A stretch of 64,000 bases of DNA from the NCBI GenBank assembly GCA_008477525.1, contig SPDT01000010.1, forward strand, positions 2,604,001-2,668,000, read 5' to 3'. The stretch is from Hypomyces perniciosus. Its lineage: Eukaryota; Ascomycota; Sordariomycetes; Hypocreales; Hypocreaceae. The notes beneath the pieces are model-generated. The model was given only the letters and a program-made list of their open reading frames with translations, had not been told where the DNA came from and did no database searches. Both the position numbers and the translations under genes were made by a program. The stretch's first letter is position 1; each line of letters begins with the position of its first letter. Shown here in pieces: positions 37,792 to 51,974 of the stretch.

Positions 37792-40700
37792 TTATTTTTT
37801 ATTTTTTATTTATTTTATTACTATTTACGACCACTCTATATCTAGGTATAATAGCCTCATTTAGGCAAACAGGTTAATAGGAGCCAGGGGTCTAGACCCT
37901 GTTTACTATATTTCGCTAAATAAAGGAAAGTTTTAATATATTCTTAATCTATATTTTATAGAGGTAGGCCATATAGGTTCACCTCTTTCACTAGCTTCTG
38001 GAAAGCCTTGCTTCCTTTAAGTCCTAGTAGGTATATAACTAGTCTCTTACCTTTTAGTATTTTAAAGAGGAAGCTCTTTATTATACAGCATTCAGTAAAG
38101 TGCCTTGGCTCTTTAAGGGAGCTGTATCTGCAATAGGATTGCATATCGTGGCCAAAACGGTTATAGTAGCTTTAAAAGTCTCTATAACTAGACCTTTCTG
38201 CTAACAGCCTATATAAGACAGGTTAAAGGAGTTTTAGTTTTAAGGGATTTAGCAGTACTTTTAAGTCTTATAGTTAATAGCTTTTTAAAGCATTTACCTT
38301 TTAGTATTTCTCTTAAAAGGTTTTTCTTTTTACTTTTACTTAACACTTAATATATATTAAAGTGCTCTAGCTTTATAAAGGGAGGTTAAAGGCTATCCTT
38401 TCCTTTACTAATTTATCTGCCATTTTATTGCTTTATATATCTTTATAGCCTAACACCTAAAAAATAAATAGTTTACAGGGGTATATCTCTTTTACTATAT
38501 ATTAAAACTGTATAAACTCTTTTTATAATAAAGTTAAAGCTTTATTTAGCAGGCCTTTAACTATTAATATATTATTAAAAAAGATATATATTTTATTAAT
38601 TCTAGGGTTATTCTTTATAAGTCTAGCTGCTATTTTAATTACTTTAGCAGCTTTTATAGCTTTTATATTATAGACCTTTATATTAGCGAGTAGCCTATAG
38701 TCTTTATAGACTTTAACTTTATAATATACTACTGCTCTTTATCTAATCTTCCTATTAAATTAAAAGCCATTTAAATAAACTACTGCTATTAAAGCTGGCA
38801 ATAAGTCTATTAATTTAAAGTGCTTTTATATAGCCACCTCTTTCTTAAATATTATAAAGCTTAAGCCAGCTTTAATAAAATAAGGTTTATAGGTAAAAAG
38901 AGTAGGTTAAATAAACCTGCCGATAAGTCTAGCTATCTTTTATAGGCAAGTTATAGGGAGTTAAACATTTAATCTATTAATCCTATTAGTTAATAGATAA
39001 GAATAGTCTAGGCCTGCAAGTTAGGTAGTATTTTTTAATTTTGCCTAGGCAAAAACTGTAAATGCAGGCAGGATACTAGACTTTCTATAAAGTATTAGGA
39101 TAAAGGTAGTCTTTTAAACTAGGAGGATAGTATAGGCTGCAGTTTTAAAGGCTTTATTTAATTTTACTGTAAAGTTATTAATGCCTATATTTACTATCCT
39201 GCCTAGGTTATTCCTAGATTCTCTCTTTAAGCCGGGCCACTATACCTCTATACTATATAGGGCGACTAGTAATATATAAGCCTTAGCCGCTATAGCTACT
39301 GTATTAAAGGGGGAGCCTTTTTAGGTTTTATTAAAGCTTTTTAAAAAGTTAACTGTCTTTAAGGCCTTGCCTGCCTAGGCCTTTATATATTTTTTAAATG
39401 ATAATTTAAAGTTAAAAATAACGCTAAGCTATTTTATATATTCTTTAAAGTTAACCTATTTTCCTTTTAATATAACTAGGTATTAAAGATTAAATCTATA
39501 TCTTTTATAAAAGTAAAAGAGTTTAGCTTTATTTAAAGTAAAAGAGATTATATTTTATTAACCTTACTAGACTGCCTAGTTTAACTTAGTCTATAATATT
39601 ATTAAAGTATAGCCTATATAAAGGCTTATAGTTTAAAAAGGCAATATTATTTATATAGCTAAAATATTTATTATTAGCCTATCTTATTCTTAAAAGCAGG
39701 GCGATATATAGTATAAATAAAATTAATAAAAAAGGGGATCTTTAAAGAGTTTTATATTTAAGTTTATTATAAAGGAGGGTAATATTATTCTTTTTCTAAA
39801 TAAAGACTATATAGTTATTTAAAAAAAACTCTATTTATTTAATAAGCTAATCTAGCTATCTTTATTCTTTAACTTAAAAGGTTATATAGTTCTTTATTAT
39901 AATCTTAAAAGCTTTTAAGATATTAAAGGTAAAGATTAATGCCTCTTTTCCCTTTAAAAGTGCTAGTTCTATATTATAAATAAAGCAGGTAAAGAGGTTT
40001 ATAGCGCTCCTCTTTAGCAAAGCTTTAAAGTATTATCTTAAGAGTATTCTATATTTAAGTATATCTTTTATAATCCTTTATACTAATAGCCTCTCTAAGC
40101 CTTTACTTATATATAACAGGAGTAAAATCAGCCACTAAACTTTATATTTAAAGTAGTCTACTTTATTTAGCTTAGGTATAAAGGTTATTTTAGCGTTTTA
40201 GAAAAGGGCTAAGTAATATCTAATCTTTAGGCATTTTTTAAAGAGCTTATATATAAAGTTATAAACTACCAGCTAAGCTATTTTAAAAAGTTTTACCAAG
40301 ATCCTATCTACTTTAAAGGCAGTATTCCCTACTTTAATACTAGCTTTTATTACTTCTTTTTTATTTAATTCTTTATTTTAAAAGATATTTTTAAAAGGGC
40401 AGATTAAATAATCTTAAAAGGCATTAATATCTTTAAATACTTCCCTGTATTTAAAGACTATCCTCTATAAAAGGGTAGCTTTATTTATTAAATCTATAAC
40501 CCAGCAGTCTTTATTTACTAAAGGTAATAGTTAAAACTGGTTAATGGCTTTCCTTTATTTAATTACCTGGAATATACCTCTGCCTAGTCCTGCCGCAGCT
40601 ATAATTAAGTCTTAATAGGCTGCTTTCTTTTATAAGATAGTTATATATAAAGTCTTCTTAGCGGCTTCTCTTTCTTTAGATATATCAGCAGTTACTGTTA

Positions 40701-43700
40701 CAGCCCTTTATGCCTTTCTGTAATCATAGTCCTATTATAGTACGCTATAGCTATTTTAATGCCTTCTCTTCCCGGCCCTTATTATAGCAATAGTAAAAAG
40801 GTTTTATAAAGCTTAGGCCGCTCTATTTAAACCCTTTTATATAATACTGCTAGGATCTAGGTCTAGCAGGCAGGATTTATAGCTATATATTAATTAGCTA
40901 AAGTCTAAAAGGGATTCGAATAGGATATAAAGTTTACCTTTAATAGTTAATAGGATTATTAGGTCTAGTAAAGTAATAATAAATATAAAGTAATTTAACC
41001 CTATATCTAATTATTTATCTACTACTATCTAAGTGGCTGTATTAGTAAAGACTAAGTTAATTATATTGCTGTGACGGTTAGTTAATGTATTAACGAGAGA
41101 GGGAGAGAGACCTGCTCCTTTTGCCTATTTTTTTACCTGGTTTCCTGCAGTATTAGTCCTGCTGCTAGGTTGCTAAGTCTAGTATATTGCATGAAAGTCT
41201 CTGGCTATAATAGTCCTCGGAAAAGGGGGCCCCTATCCTTTAAAAATATCTATTATAACAGTTTCAGTTACCCTACAGTAAATATTAATAATAATATAAT
41301 CGCAGACTTATATCCAGTATATATTATAATCCTTAAATCCAACTGGCTAGAGTTAAGTCGCTAATAGGTTAAGCGAGATTTTAATATATATAAGCATTAA
41401 AAGGGGGTTTTATATCTAGTCCTTTAAAGGGTTAAAAGTTCTATAACCTAAGTAATTCTTTATTTATTTATATAGGGAGGTGTAATCCTATTTTATTTAT
41501 AATTCCTATATTAAAATAATATTAAAGCTGCCTTTTTATATAAAGGAGAGTGTAGTATTATAATATTCCAGTCTTTATTTTATATTTACCTATAAAACCT
41601 AGAGATTATATTTTTAGCAGTTTAATTGCTAGGGCGTATTATTTATTTAATATCTATATTAATATTATTATCAGTAACTTAAATAGCTAACTCTAATAGG
41701 GATAAAGTATCTAACAGGATACAGATAAAGGACTCTATTAAAACTTTTAGTACTAGTTGCAATAAGGTAAAAGTCTGGTTTAGATAGGGGTTTGCGGGGC
41801 CTATAGGTTAAGGTATAAAGGAGCTCTTTACTAGGGCGGAAAGGATTAACTTGCCTTTGCTATTATTTACAGCAAGCCTTTTATTCTAGCCTTAAAGGGC
41901 TAGGGTAAAGGTGCCCTCTATATGCAAATCCTATATTGCTCCCGCAGCCCCTATAGAGTAAATATAGGTGCAAGTAGCTTTACCTTAAATTATCCTTTAA
42001 AGGATAACTTTAAGTCTATTTATATTAATATTTAAATATATTTTAATAAACTTAATTATTTTAAGTTTCCAGATAGCCTAAAGTTAGTCTTTAATAGGCC
42101 GTTTAATCCTGCTATCATTACATTTTAAATATACTATACAGTTTAATGCTATAGATAAATAAAGTCTATTATAATTAGTATATTGCTTAGGGTTTATGTA
42201 TTCTCTCTATAATAGCCTGCTGTATTTTTTGCAGCGTTTTGTGCGGTTGTAAGCCTTAAGATTATAAAAGCCTAGGCAGTAGTTGTATTAAGTGATTTAT
42301 ACTTTTAATATTAGCTGTTTCGCGGGGCTAGAATATCTAAACAGTTTAAAGCTAGGTTTAACCTTTCCTTAAAAAGAGATAACCCAGTTTTAAAAGTTAA
42401 TTATCTTACTATATTAAAATAGTTTATATATAGTAAAAGGGTTGGCAAATTTAGCCTAGAGTTAAGCCTTAATAGTAATTATAAAGTCTATAAAGTGGGT
42501 CCCTTTAGTGTCAGTATAGTAGCAGAGGACTCTTTATACTATAAAAGTTTATTAACTTTCTGCTTCCTTTAATTTTATTCCTTCTTTAATAAATACTAAT
42601 TTAAAGAAAAGTAGCTTTATTTATATATTCTAGTCTTTAATTTATAATATAAAGCCAGAATATACCTCTTATATATAAATAATATCTATATAGCTTATAT
42701 TATATATTTAAATAACTTTATTTTTAGTACTAATAGCTAAGATCTTCCTTTAGCTATAGTTTAAGGGGACCTGGAGGAAAACTTTATTATTGGTATTAGT
42801 TGCATTATCTCTTTTCTTATTATTCTTTTTAGTATTTATTGGTTTATCGGTAGGTTTATTTTTGTTTTGTTTTGCGCTGTTAGGTTTAGAGGTAGGAGGG
42901 GGTTTTATAGGATAGGTCCCTCGCTTAACTGCCTTAGTGTAGGATACTGTAAGGCCCCTGCCCGACTTACCGACAGGTAGGTGTAGGCTATCTTTATTTA
43001 ATAGGGTGGGGCTTATAGGGTTAGGTGGGCTAGTAGGAGTTTGTTTCTTTATAGCCCTGGGATATTAGGCATTGTCGTTGTCGGTGCCCGATTCTTCGGG
43101 GGTTAGGATGCCCTTTAGCTTATAGTGCTGGGTAGCAGTGAAGTTAATAAGAGATTTCTAGAGGGCTTTTGCGATCTGTAGAGCGGCGGCTCTGTAATAT
43201 TTCCCTTTAAGTATAGCGAAGTAGACGTCAACGGCTTTAAAGGTGCTTAACAGTATTTCCCTGCAGGCATTCCTAATTTCCTCTTCTTTTACGCACTGCT
43301 CTGCTAGGCGGCTGTAGAGAGATATATTGAGGGGTTTATATAGACTGGCTATTCTTTAGGGCCAGGTTTAGGGGTTTTATTGCCGAAGTCGATTCTTAGG
43401 GCTTTAGCGTTTCTGAAGTAGATTTCCTTAATCGAGTGCTTTTTAGGTGTAATGGGCAGTGTAAACGGGTTTGTAGTGCCTGGGAGAGCTGGGGTGGCCT
43501 CTCTTTGGTCTTGGGGGTTCGTTGCCAGCCTGGCGGCGGTGGTGATTTGGGTGGGTTGGGCGTCCGAGAGGATAAAGGCGGCTGCCATCTTGCTTAAGGG
43601 GCCTAAGAAGGGCGAGGGGGGGATTTGAGGGTGTTTTCTTGGTAGCTAGTCAAAAGGTAGTGATTTTTACTGTAAGTAGGCACCTAAAGGTAGGGGTACC

Positions 43701-43722
43701 TGTAGATGTAGGAGGGAAGCTG
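37792..43722 (-). mobile_element. LINE-2: full-length Tad1/I-like LINE
   Basis: The element is bounded by a perfect 14-bp duplication TCTTCTCGTTGCTT (37778-37791 and 43723-43736). Reading minus, the 5' end 43722-43589 is a short UTR. ORF1 starts at 43588 (MAAAFILSDAQPTQ, open for 79 codons to 43349). The ORF2 C-terminus is at 38144-37956 (GSKAFQKLVKEVNLYG), matching LINE-4. The tail is AAAAAT/AAAT repeats. Most of the body is RIPped, but the 5' kilobase (about 42.85-43.72 kb) is nearly normal in composition. The 3' UTR differs from LINE-1 and LINE-4, so it is probably a sister subfamily. Confidence 0.88.
43349..43588 (-). pseudogene. LINE-2 ORF1 (gag-like) N-terminal part
   Basis: This is the least mutated coding part of LINE-2: a 79-codon open frame beginning MAAAFILSDAQPTQITTAAR and ending at a TAG inside the RIP gradient. 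The N-terminus is low-complexity, Thr/Pro/Ala-rich and polar, as in fungal LINE ORF1 proteins. A zinc-knuckle region would lie further along and is not readable. Position 134 bp inside the 5' boundary supports the start. Confidence 0.65.
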
Positions 43723-44351
43723 TCTTCTCGTTGCTTAGGAGAAGGGACTGCCGACAGTGACTTATTAAACGGATTATCGGAATGGCCAGTAACCTCTGCG
43801 GGAGTTAGGGACTGGTCCAATATCGTTTTACTCGACCCTGAATCTCTTACAATAATAGTCTTCTCATCTGTCTGTCCCTTCAATAAAGGGCCGTTATTGT
43901 CCTCAGCGTAGCTATAGTTGCCTAAAATCATTAGAAAGACGACATAAATCTGGGATTAAGGTTGTTTTACACTATAAATAATTTTTCTTTGCGGTCCCTA
44001 TAATCTATTTGTTTACAGCAGTATCTGACTGTGCCCCACGACGGTTTGCTGACGATCCCACGAACTGTCTTCTGGCCTGCTCCAACGCAGTCTTGGCTTA
44101 TTGCTAAAGGTATATACCTTTGGGCAAACCTTACCAGATCATCTAAAGAACTCTGACGTACATTCCCAGGGAAGACTTTCGACCATTCATCTTCGCTGAT
44201 TCCCCACTCATTGAGGGCAAGATGTAGCTTTACACGCTGTGTTTCCGAGGCTTTCGGCGTGACCGAAAGCTGAGAAGCTATTTCCTAGAGTTTTTCGGAT
44301 ATGTGAAGGCTGCTGTCCACCTTCAACTATAAAGTCATGTCTTTATCTAGC
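43723..44351 (-). pseudogene. Middle segment of an unrecognised gene between two retrotransposons
   Basis: Minus-strand reading from the Gypsy-2 boundary gives LDKDMTL, stop, LKVDSSLHISEKL, stop, EIASQLSVTPKASETQRVK, then LALNEWGISEDEWSKVFPGN and on to KPSWGTVRYCCKQIDYRD. A change of frame follows (a 59-nt intron at 43970-43912, GTAAAA...CTATAG with TCTAAT, would fix it, but an indel is equally possible). The frame then reads YAEDNNGPLLKGQTDEKT to SPKQRE, where LINE-2 begins. The stops are TAG, as expected from mutated CAG or TGG codons. Composition is normal. I do not recognise the family; the charged, soluble, helical look gives no function. Confidence 0.55.
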
Positions 44352-44739
44352 TGTGATGATCCAGGTTGATTCTTAAGGGATAAACCGAGGTTTGTGGGTT
44401 TATATTAATAGAGAGGTTAGGGATAAATACTAAGCAGGGTAATATAGTCATAATTCTATAGAATAGGTGGTTTTAGTAAATGCAATTTATTAATGACTGT
44501 TTAAATAATTATATTAAACGATTATAATTTAGTTAGTTTTATATATAAAGGAGATATATAGTAAATATATTTAGATTGTTTAGATTATAGCAATTTTAAT
44601 AATTTAAGATTATAGTTCTATATAGTAATCTTTTTTATAGGATTGCGCTTGTAGCTGCGATTTGTCAGTAATTAATCAGAGGCTTTAATATTCTGCCGTA
44701 ATCCTGTAACTAGGTCTTTAATATACTTAGGTTATAATA
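44352..44739 (-). repeat. 3' LTR of Gypsy-2 (388 bp)
   Basis: It starts TGTGATGATCCAGG on the plus strand and ends GGTTATAATA (RIPped GGTCGTGACA). It is GC-normal at its outer (left) end and RIPped inward. A polypurine tract lies next to it at 44745-44757 (minus). Confidence 0.88.
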
Positions 44740-47700
44740 TAATATCCCCCTCCTGTTAATTTTATCTTTAAAACCTGTTAGTTTTTTATAAGTTTTATCT
44801 GTTATTTTCTTTACTTTTCTTATATTAATACTATAATAGATTATATTACTAAACCTTACACTTATAAATCTAATAAGTATACTTTACTTACTTTTTTAAT
44901 TTTTTTAAGGCCAATCTTGCTAATATACTTTATACTTTTTATTTTTAAAAGAAATTAGGTTATTAGATAATAAATAATTCTTTAAAGTATAGTAAATATA
45001 TATATTAAGGCTATTCCTATAATAGTATTCTAGTTACTTTATTTTATATATTCCTTTTTTTTATATTTTTCTATTAACTTTTCTAGTTATATATATTTAA
45101 ATAATAAAAAAGCTTAAACTGGAAAAGGATAAAGTAAGTAAAAAGCTAAAGGGTCTTTACGTTTATTTAACGGAATTTTAATTATAGATTATAGTGGCTG
45201 CAGGGCAGTTAAATTATATTTAGTGTATTAAAATGAAAGTATATAAGTAATATATTAAACTTTTTAAATAGGGGTTATAGGGTTTAGATAAAAAGGATAG
45301 TATACTGCTTTCTTTATTTGTTTAAGAGGTAGACGTAATAATTAATTTTTAGTTGTTAAAGGTATTTATTAAAGTAGATTAGGCTTTTTTAACGCTTAGT
45401 GATAATTTTGCGGATTTAGGTTTTTTAGTTTTAGAGATTAATGAAACTGCTTAAGTTTAGTTTTAGTGTTTAATAGGTATTTAATAGGGTTTTAAAAGTT
45501 ATATTCTTTTTTATAGTTTTTCTATTTAATTAAATATTGGTATTTATTATTTTTTACTTTTATAGCTTTAATTTCTTTAAGTTTATATTTTTTTTAATTA
45601 ATAAAACTTTAATTAAATCTATAATTAACTTTTCTTAATTTATTTTATAATATTTTTTTAAATAGTAAAATATAAAATATTAAGTAAATTTCAATATTAT
45701 TTAATAGTATAAGTTTATAAATGACTTTTAAAATAACTTTTTTAATTAAGTAAGGTTTAAGTTTTTTAAATTTTGATTTATTATTTAGTTATATTATTTT
45801 AATATTTATAGTTTTCTTCTTTACTAAATATTAATATAAATAGACTATATTTCCCTGTTTAAAGATTCATCTTTTTAATTTATATTTATTAATATATTTT
45901 TGTAGTCTTTTTTATATAAAGTAAAAGTATATTTATATTTTTTATTATAATTACTTTATATTTTTAGCTTTAATTTATACTTGATTAATATATAGGCGTT
46001 TCTTAGCGCTTTATATATATTTAATATAAAGCTATAGTTAATATATATAAGGCTAAAGTTAATTAACTTTAAAAGATTACTATTATAAGATATTTATATA
46101 ATTAATAATTTCTTTATTTAATTATTTTAATTAAAGTTAATATAACTTTTTAAATAGGCTTTAATAATTTAATTAATACATTTTATTTAATTATTTATCT
46201 ATAAATAATATATAGTATTAAGCTTATAATTTATATTTAATTAATTTATAAATATTTACTAGAATTTAAATATAACGGTTAATTTTTCATTAGAAATAAT
46301 TTTAACTAAAATTATATAGTTAACTATAATAAATTGTAAAAATATAGAGGCTCGTGTTTTTATATTTATTACTTTTTTATATAAAAGGAAGTAAAAGTAT
46401 TTAATAAATTAATTTATAATTATTAAAATATTATTATATTTAATTGTCAATTTTAGTTTAATAGATAGTAATAGTTTAATAATAAACTTTAATAAAATTA
46501 ACTTTTATAGTTATTCTAATATTAGTAAAGGTCAAAGTTCACTGTATAGTTTATATTTTAAAGGTTTAACTATTTTATATATTATATAGTAAACAATAAT
46601 ATTTTATATTATTTCTTTAAGACTTTAAAATTTAAAGTACCTTTATATTTATTTATAGGTTTTATAAATACTTTTATATCTATATACTAAATATTAATAA
46701 ACTTTTATAGCTATATTTTTCTAAACTTTATCTAAAATTTAAATCTTTTTATTTTATTATTAAGTCTTTTTTTTATTAAACTTTATATTTTTTCAAAATC
46801 AATTATTATTTTAAATAATATAATGCTTTTTAATATAGTAAAGTATAGTATTATTATTAAATACTTTATATATAGCTTAAGGTGCTATTTATTAATAATA
46901 TTTTTAAGGGTTTATTTTAAAATTTACTTAGTATATTTAATCTTTTTTTAATTATAATTAATTTATTTATTAAGTATATTTAGTTATTTATTTTTAGATC
47001 TTTTTTAATAGATTAAGATATAGTTAAATTCTATAAGGTATTCTATATAGCAGATTTATTCTTTAAAGAGTTATTAAACTGGTATAAAGTATAGAAGGTT
47101 TTTATAGTTAATATATACTTTAACTTTATATATTCCTTTTAATAGATAATATTATTATTCTTTAAATATAAAGATAATAGTAAGGAATTCTTTATTATAT
47201 ATTAAGTAATTTAATTCTGCGCTGTATAGTCCTTTAAAGTAAAAGGTAATAGGGTATATTTTACTGTTTTTATCCTTTCAATTAAATTAAATGCTTATAG
47301 TAAAGTTAAAAGTATTTATTTTAATTTCTATCTCTTTAAATAAATTAAATATAATAAGTATAGGTTTTTTTAAAATAAGCTGTTTAAGTTTATTAAAGGC
47401 TTTTTATATATATAATACCTATAAAAACTTTTAATCTTTTTTAGTAAATTTATAGAGAATTTATATAATACTTTTATAGCCTTTAATAAATTATTAATAT
47501 TAATTAATGAGTTTTAAAAAGCTTTAGACTTTTCTAACTATTATAGGTATAGGCTAATTTTATATTATTTATACTTTTAATAGATTTATATAAATGTCTT
47601 TAAAAGTAATAATATACTTTAAAAAAGTGACTTTTTATATATAGAATTTGTATTTCTTTAGTTCTATAAGTAGTTTAATATCTCATAGTATCTGTAATAT

Positions 47701-50700
47701 CTTATATATATATACTTTATATTCTTTAAAGGTATTTAAAAAGATTAAAATATTATTTAAGTAAACAACTATAAAGATATTAAAGTATTTTTTTAATATA
47801 TTATTAATTATCTTTTAAAATATTATAGGGGTATTAGTAAAATCAAAAGGTATAATTAAGTATTTAAATAAGCTATATTTAATTTAAAACGCAGTTATTT
47901 ATTTATACTTTTCTGTAATTTAAATAAAGTTATAAGCGCCTTTAAAGTCTAGCGCTATAAATTATTTTTTTATATAGTTTATCCTGTAATTTTATAATTA
48001 ATAGTAGTAGGGTTTTATTTTTAATAGTAGCTTTATTAAGCTATTAATAGTTTATAATTAATTATAGTTCACCTTTTTTTTTAATATAAATATAATAAAA
48101 TAGCCTGCTTTTAATAAAGAGGGTTAAATATACTTTTTAGCTAATATATTATTTAAATAGTTATATAGGCTTTTAAGCTTTTTTTTATTTAGATTATAAA
48201 TTTTATAAAAGGTAGTGCTTATATTATCTTTACGCTTAATTATATAGTCTTATTAACTATATCTTAATAGCTTAATATTAAATATTTCTTTTAATAGCTT
48301 ATTATATTTCTAGTATTCTTTAAAGATATTCTGCAGTTATTTTAGTAATACTGTCATTTTAAAGGTTTTTATTTTAAGTATTTTATTAATATTATTAAAT
48401 GCTTTTTAGAAAAAGGCAATTACTCTTAAGATTTATTTATCTTTCCCTTTACTTTATTTAAGTTTTATTTTTAGGTGGATTATTTCTATAATTAAATTAA
48501 AAGTAATTTCTTTAGTTTCTTTTTTTAATATATTCAAGGGTTTTATATAGCATTTCTGCCCTGCAGTTAATGCCTTTTTAGTAGTTTTAATTATTAAAAG
48601 AGCTTTATTATTGCGCTAATACAGCTAACTATTCTTTAAGTTAATATTAAAGTTATTGCGTTTTAATAAAAAATAACTGAAAATAATATTATACATTTTA
48701 ATATTTATTATATTATAAAAAACTACTTTTTTATATTTAGTAATTATAAGTTTAAGATAATTAATTTTTCGCTTAACCTATCCATTATTATATATAAAGG
48801 CTCTTTTTCTTACTTAATAAAGTTAATATAGTTTAGTTTTTTTTAAAGTAATTATAGGCAATTTACAGTTATAGGTATAATAAAATTACTTATTACTTTA
48901 TTATCTATTAATATATATAGTTAATATCCTTTAATTATTATTTTATAGCCTTTTTATATATAACATTAATTATTTTTTTAATCTTTCCCTTTTTATATAG
49001 ATTTTATAGTTAATTAAGGTTCTTTAAAGTAAATATTACTTTTTTTTATTATAGGCAGTTTTTTTATAAGTAATAAACTTAAATTGGTTTTAATGCAGCT
49101 TTTCTATAATTTAATTAATCTCTTTATCCTTTAAAGTGGGTTTATACTTTATATATTTTTACGTTTACTATTTTTAAAGCTTTTCCTATAAGTAAATAGT
49201 GCATTTATCCTTTTAATAGTATATATAGTTTAGCGATAAATATAAGGTATTATTAGTTTATTATAAATGCTAATTCTATAATTTATTTTATTTATATATA
49301 ATATATTTTAAGCTATTATACTTCAAATAGTATTATTAATTATATTTAAACCTTTTATTATAGTAGAAGTATTATTTTATTAATTTCTTTTAGCGGTAAA
49401 TATAATATCTTTTAGACTTATATTCTTTAAGTCTTTATAGCTAATAATATTCTTTTAAGGTTTTAGTATTTAGTTTAATAATAATAATTTTAAGGTTTTA
49501 ATACTATATAGTTATAATCTATTTTTAAAAGTATTATAATCCTTTACCTATTTTATAAAATAGAATAGGATTTTAATTAAGAATCTATCATACTTTACCT
49601 TTTTTTAAAAGTATATTATATACTTATATATAATATAAATAATTTAAGATATAGCATAGTGCTTTTTATAGGTAAAGTTATTTACAGTATAGTCTTTTTA
49701 TATATAGAAACATATAGGTTTTGCTTATATAGCTTAAACAGCTAGGATAGCTTTAATGGCTATTTTATTATTAGCTTTATTTTATATATAAAGCTGTTTT
49801 TATAGGTATAGGTTTAACCTATTTTATTATATATTTATAGTAATTCTTTTAATTAAGTTTAAGTAATATTTATTTAATTTACTTTTAAGGTTATTGTTTA
49901 TAAGTAATATATTTTCTAGTTTTAAAGGTATAGCATTATATAGTAATAGTTTATATTATAAAGGGTTATTTTTATTTTTATAATTAAAGTTACTGCTATT
50001 AGTTTATCCTTTATTGCCTGCAGTAATTTAATTAAAATATTAATAGTTAATTATAGCGACTATTTATTTATTTAGGATATTATTATCCCCTTTTAAGTTT
50101 ATATAACTAAAGTCTAACTTTTATTTTATTAAACTGTTTAACTATAGTAAATACTTATTTACTTAATTTCTTTTTAAAAATACCTTTAAAAGTTAAAGAT
50201 TTAAGCTTTAATTAATATCCTTTTTAGTTTATTATAGATATTTCTTTAAGTTATTTTAAGTATTATCTGCTTTTATCTTTACTGGATCTATAAGTAAAGC
50301 AGTTATTATTATAATATATAATCTAGTTAAATAATATATAATTAATAGTCTTTAAAACTATATTAATCCTTTATTTAGGTTTTAATATAGGTTTTTAAAG
50401 TTTATTAATTTTTAGTTTTTATAAAGCTTTATAGTTTTTTAAAAAGTATTTTAATTTATTATAGTTATAATAAATAACTTTTACTTTTCCTTTTTAAATA
50501 GCATTTAGATTTATTTAATTAGGTTTTTTATTATTAAAGCTGGCAATATATTTTTATTACTTTTTACTTTAGTTTATATATCTTTAATATTTATAAATTT
50601 ATTTAAATTACTATTATCTTTTTTTTATATTTAAATAGAGTTTATAAAGTAAATTGTTTATATTTATATATATTTTTAATAAATTTAGTAATGCCTTTAT

Positions 50701-51586
50701 TGCAAGAGAATTTATAGGCTTCTTTTTTAATTTCTGGCTTAAGTCTATTATAAAAGTATTTAATAAAAGTAAAGTTTTTTTATTTAACTTTAAAAGTATA
50801 GTTTTTAAAGTATATAGTATAGTTAAAGTATTTTCTTTTCTAAATTAAATTTATAAGTTTATTTTCTATAGTATATTTTTTATTAATATTATTATTGATA
50901 TTTTATAATTTTTCTTTAAACTAATGATAGTTAATGAATATAAGCTATATCTATTTATTAGCTTTACTTTTATTATTAAAGAAATCCTTTTAAATAGGTT
51001 TAAATTACTTTAAGGCATTCCTTTTAAGTTATTTAATAGTTAAAAGGACTTTAGTAATTTTGATATTAAAGCTGGTTAAAAAATAGGTGAAATAATTGCT
51101 TAATTAAGTAAGAAATAGTTAAAGCGCTATAATGCTTTTATTAAAGTGTTTAAAGGGTTATATTTTAAGTAACTCCTTTAAGTCCTTTAAAGGTTAATTC
51201 TTCTTATAGTTTAATATAAGGTTTAGGTTAAATATAGGCAACATTTAATTCTATAAGTCTATAATAATTGTTTATTATTAATAAATTTTTTAATTAAATT
51301 TAGCGTTTTTAGTAATTAAATACTAATAGTATTACTTTTATTTTATATAATTAGCCTTTATATATTAAAAGGCTTTTTTTAAATAAATATAGAGTTGTTT
51401 TATTTTATTGACTTTATTTTTATTTTTGCTTTTATTTATATTATTATCTCGATTATAGTTTTATTTTTAATAAAGAAGTAAAGTAAAGGGTAAAGTATTC
51501 AAGTTATTAAAAGAGGATATTATAGTGGATATATTTATAATATTATTTAAGATTTTTAATAGCTTTTTAAATAAGAGTTATTAATA

Positions 51587-51974
51587 TATAATAATCTAAG
51601 TTAATTTTTAAAAGATAAATTAAGGTTTATAGGTTTATATTAATAGAGAGGTTAAAAATAAATATTAAGCAGGGTAATATAGTTATAATGTTATAAAATA
51701 GGCAGTTTTAGTGAATATAATTTATTAATAATTATTTAAGTAACTATATTAAATAATTATAATTTATTTAGTTTTATATATAAAGGAGATATATAGTAAA
51801 TGTATTTGGATTCTTTAGATTATAGTGATCTTGATAATCTAGGATTATGGTTCTGTACAGTAATCCTTTCTATAGGATCGCGCTTATAGCTGCGATCCGT
51901 TAGTGATTGGTCAGAGGCTCCGATAATCTGCCGTGATCCCGTGACCAGGTCTTCGACATGGTCGGGTCGTGACA
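51587..51974 (-). repeat. 5' LTR of Gypsy-2 (388 bp)
   Basis: It starts TATAATAATCTAAG (RIPped TGTGATGATCCAGG) and ends un-mutated GTCGGGTCGTGACA. The switch from RIPped to normal composition occurs near 51830, within the LTR. Confidence 0.88.

Larger units (their letters stand above)
44352..51974 (-). mobile_element. Gypsy family 2, full length, RIPped
   Basis: The element has 388-bp LTRs (44352-44739 and 51587-51974) and a direct repeat ATCTAGC on both sides (44345-44351 and 51975-51981). On the minus strand a polypurine tract (CAGGAGGGGGATA) precedes the LTR beginning TGTCACGACC. Minus-strand translation at about 48070-47940 gives a Ty3/Gypsy reverse transcriptase core: a YRxLNSL-like segment, then LLLIIKLQDKL (compare PLPLI.ELQDRL). 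Gag lies toward 50-51.5 kb and integrase toward 45-46.5 kb. No open frame survives. The outer ends of both LTRs are GC-normal while the inner ends are RIPped. Confidence 0.9.

Noticed and set aside
43650..43931. 93-codon minus frame as a stand-alone gene
   Set aside because: Its last part crosses into the LINE-2 5' UTR; the host part continues instead at 37777 after removing LINE-2.
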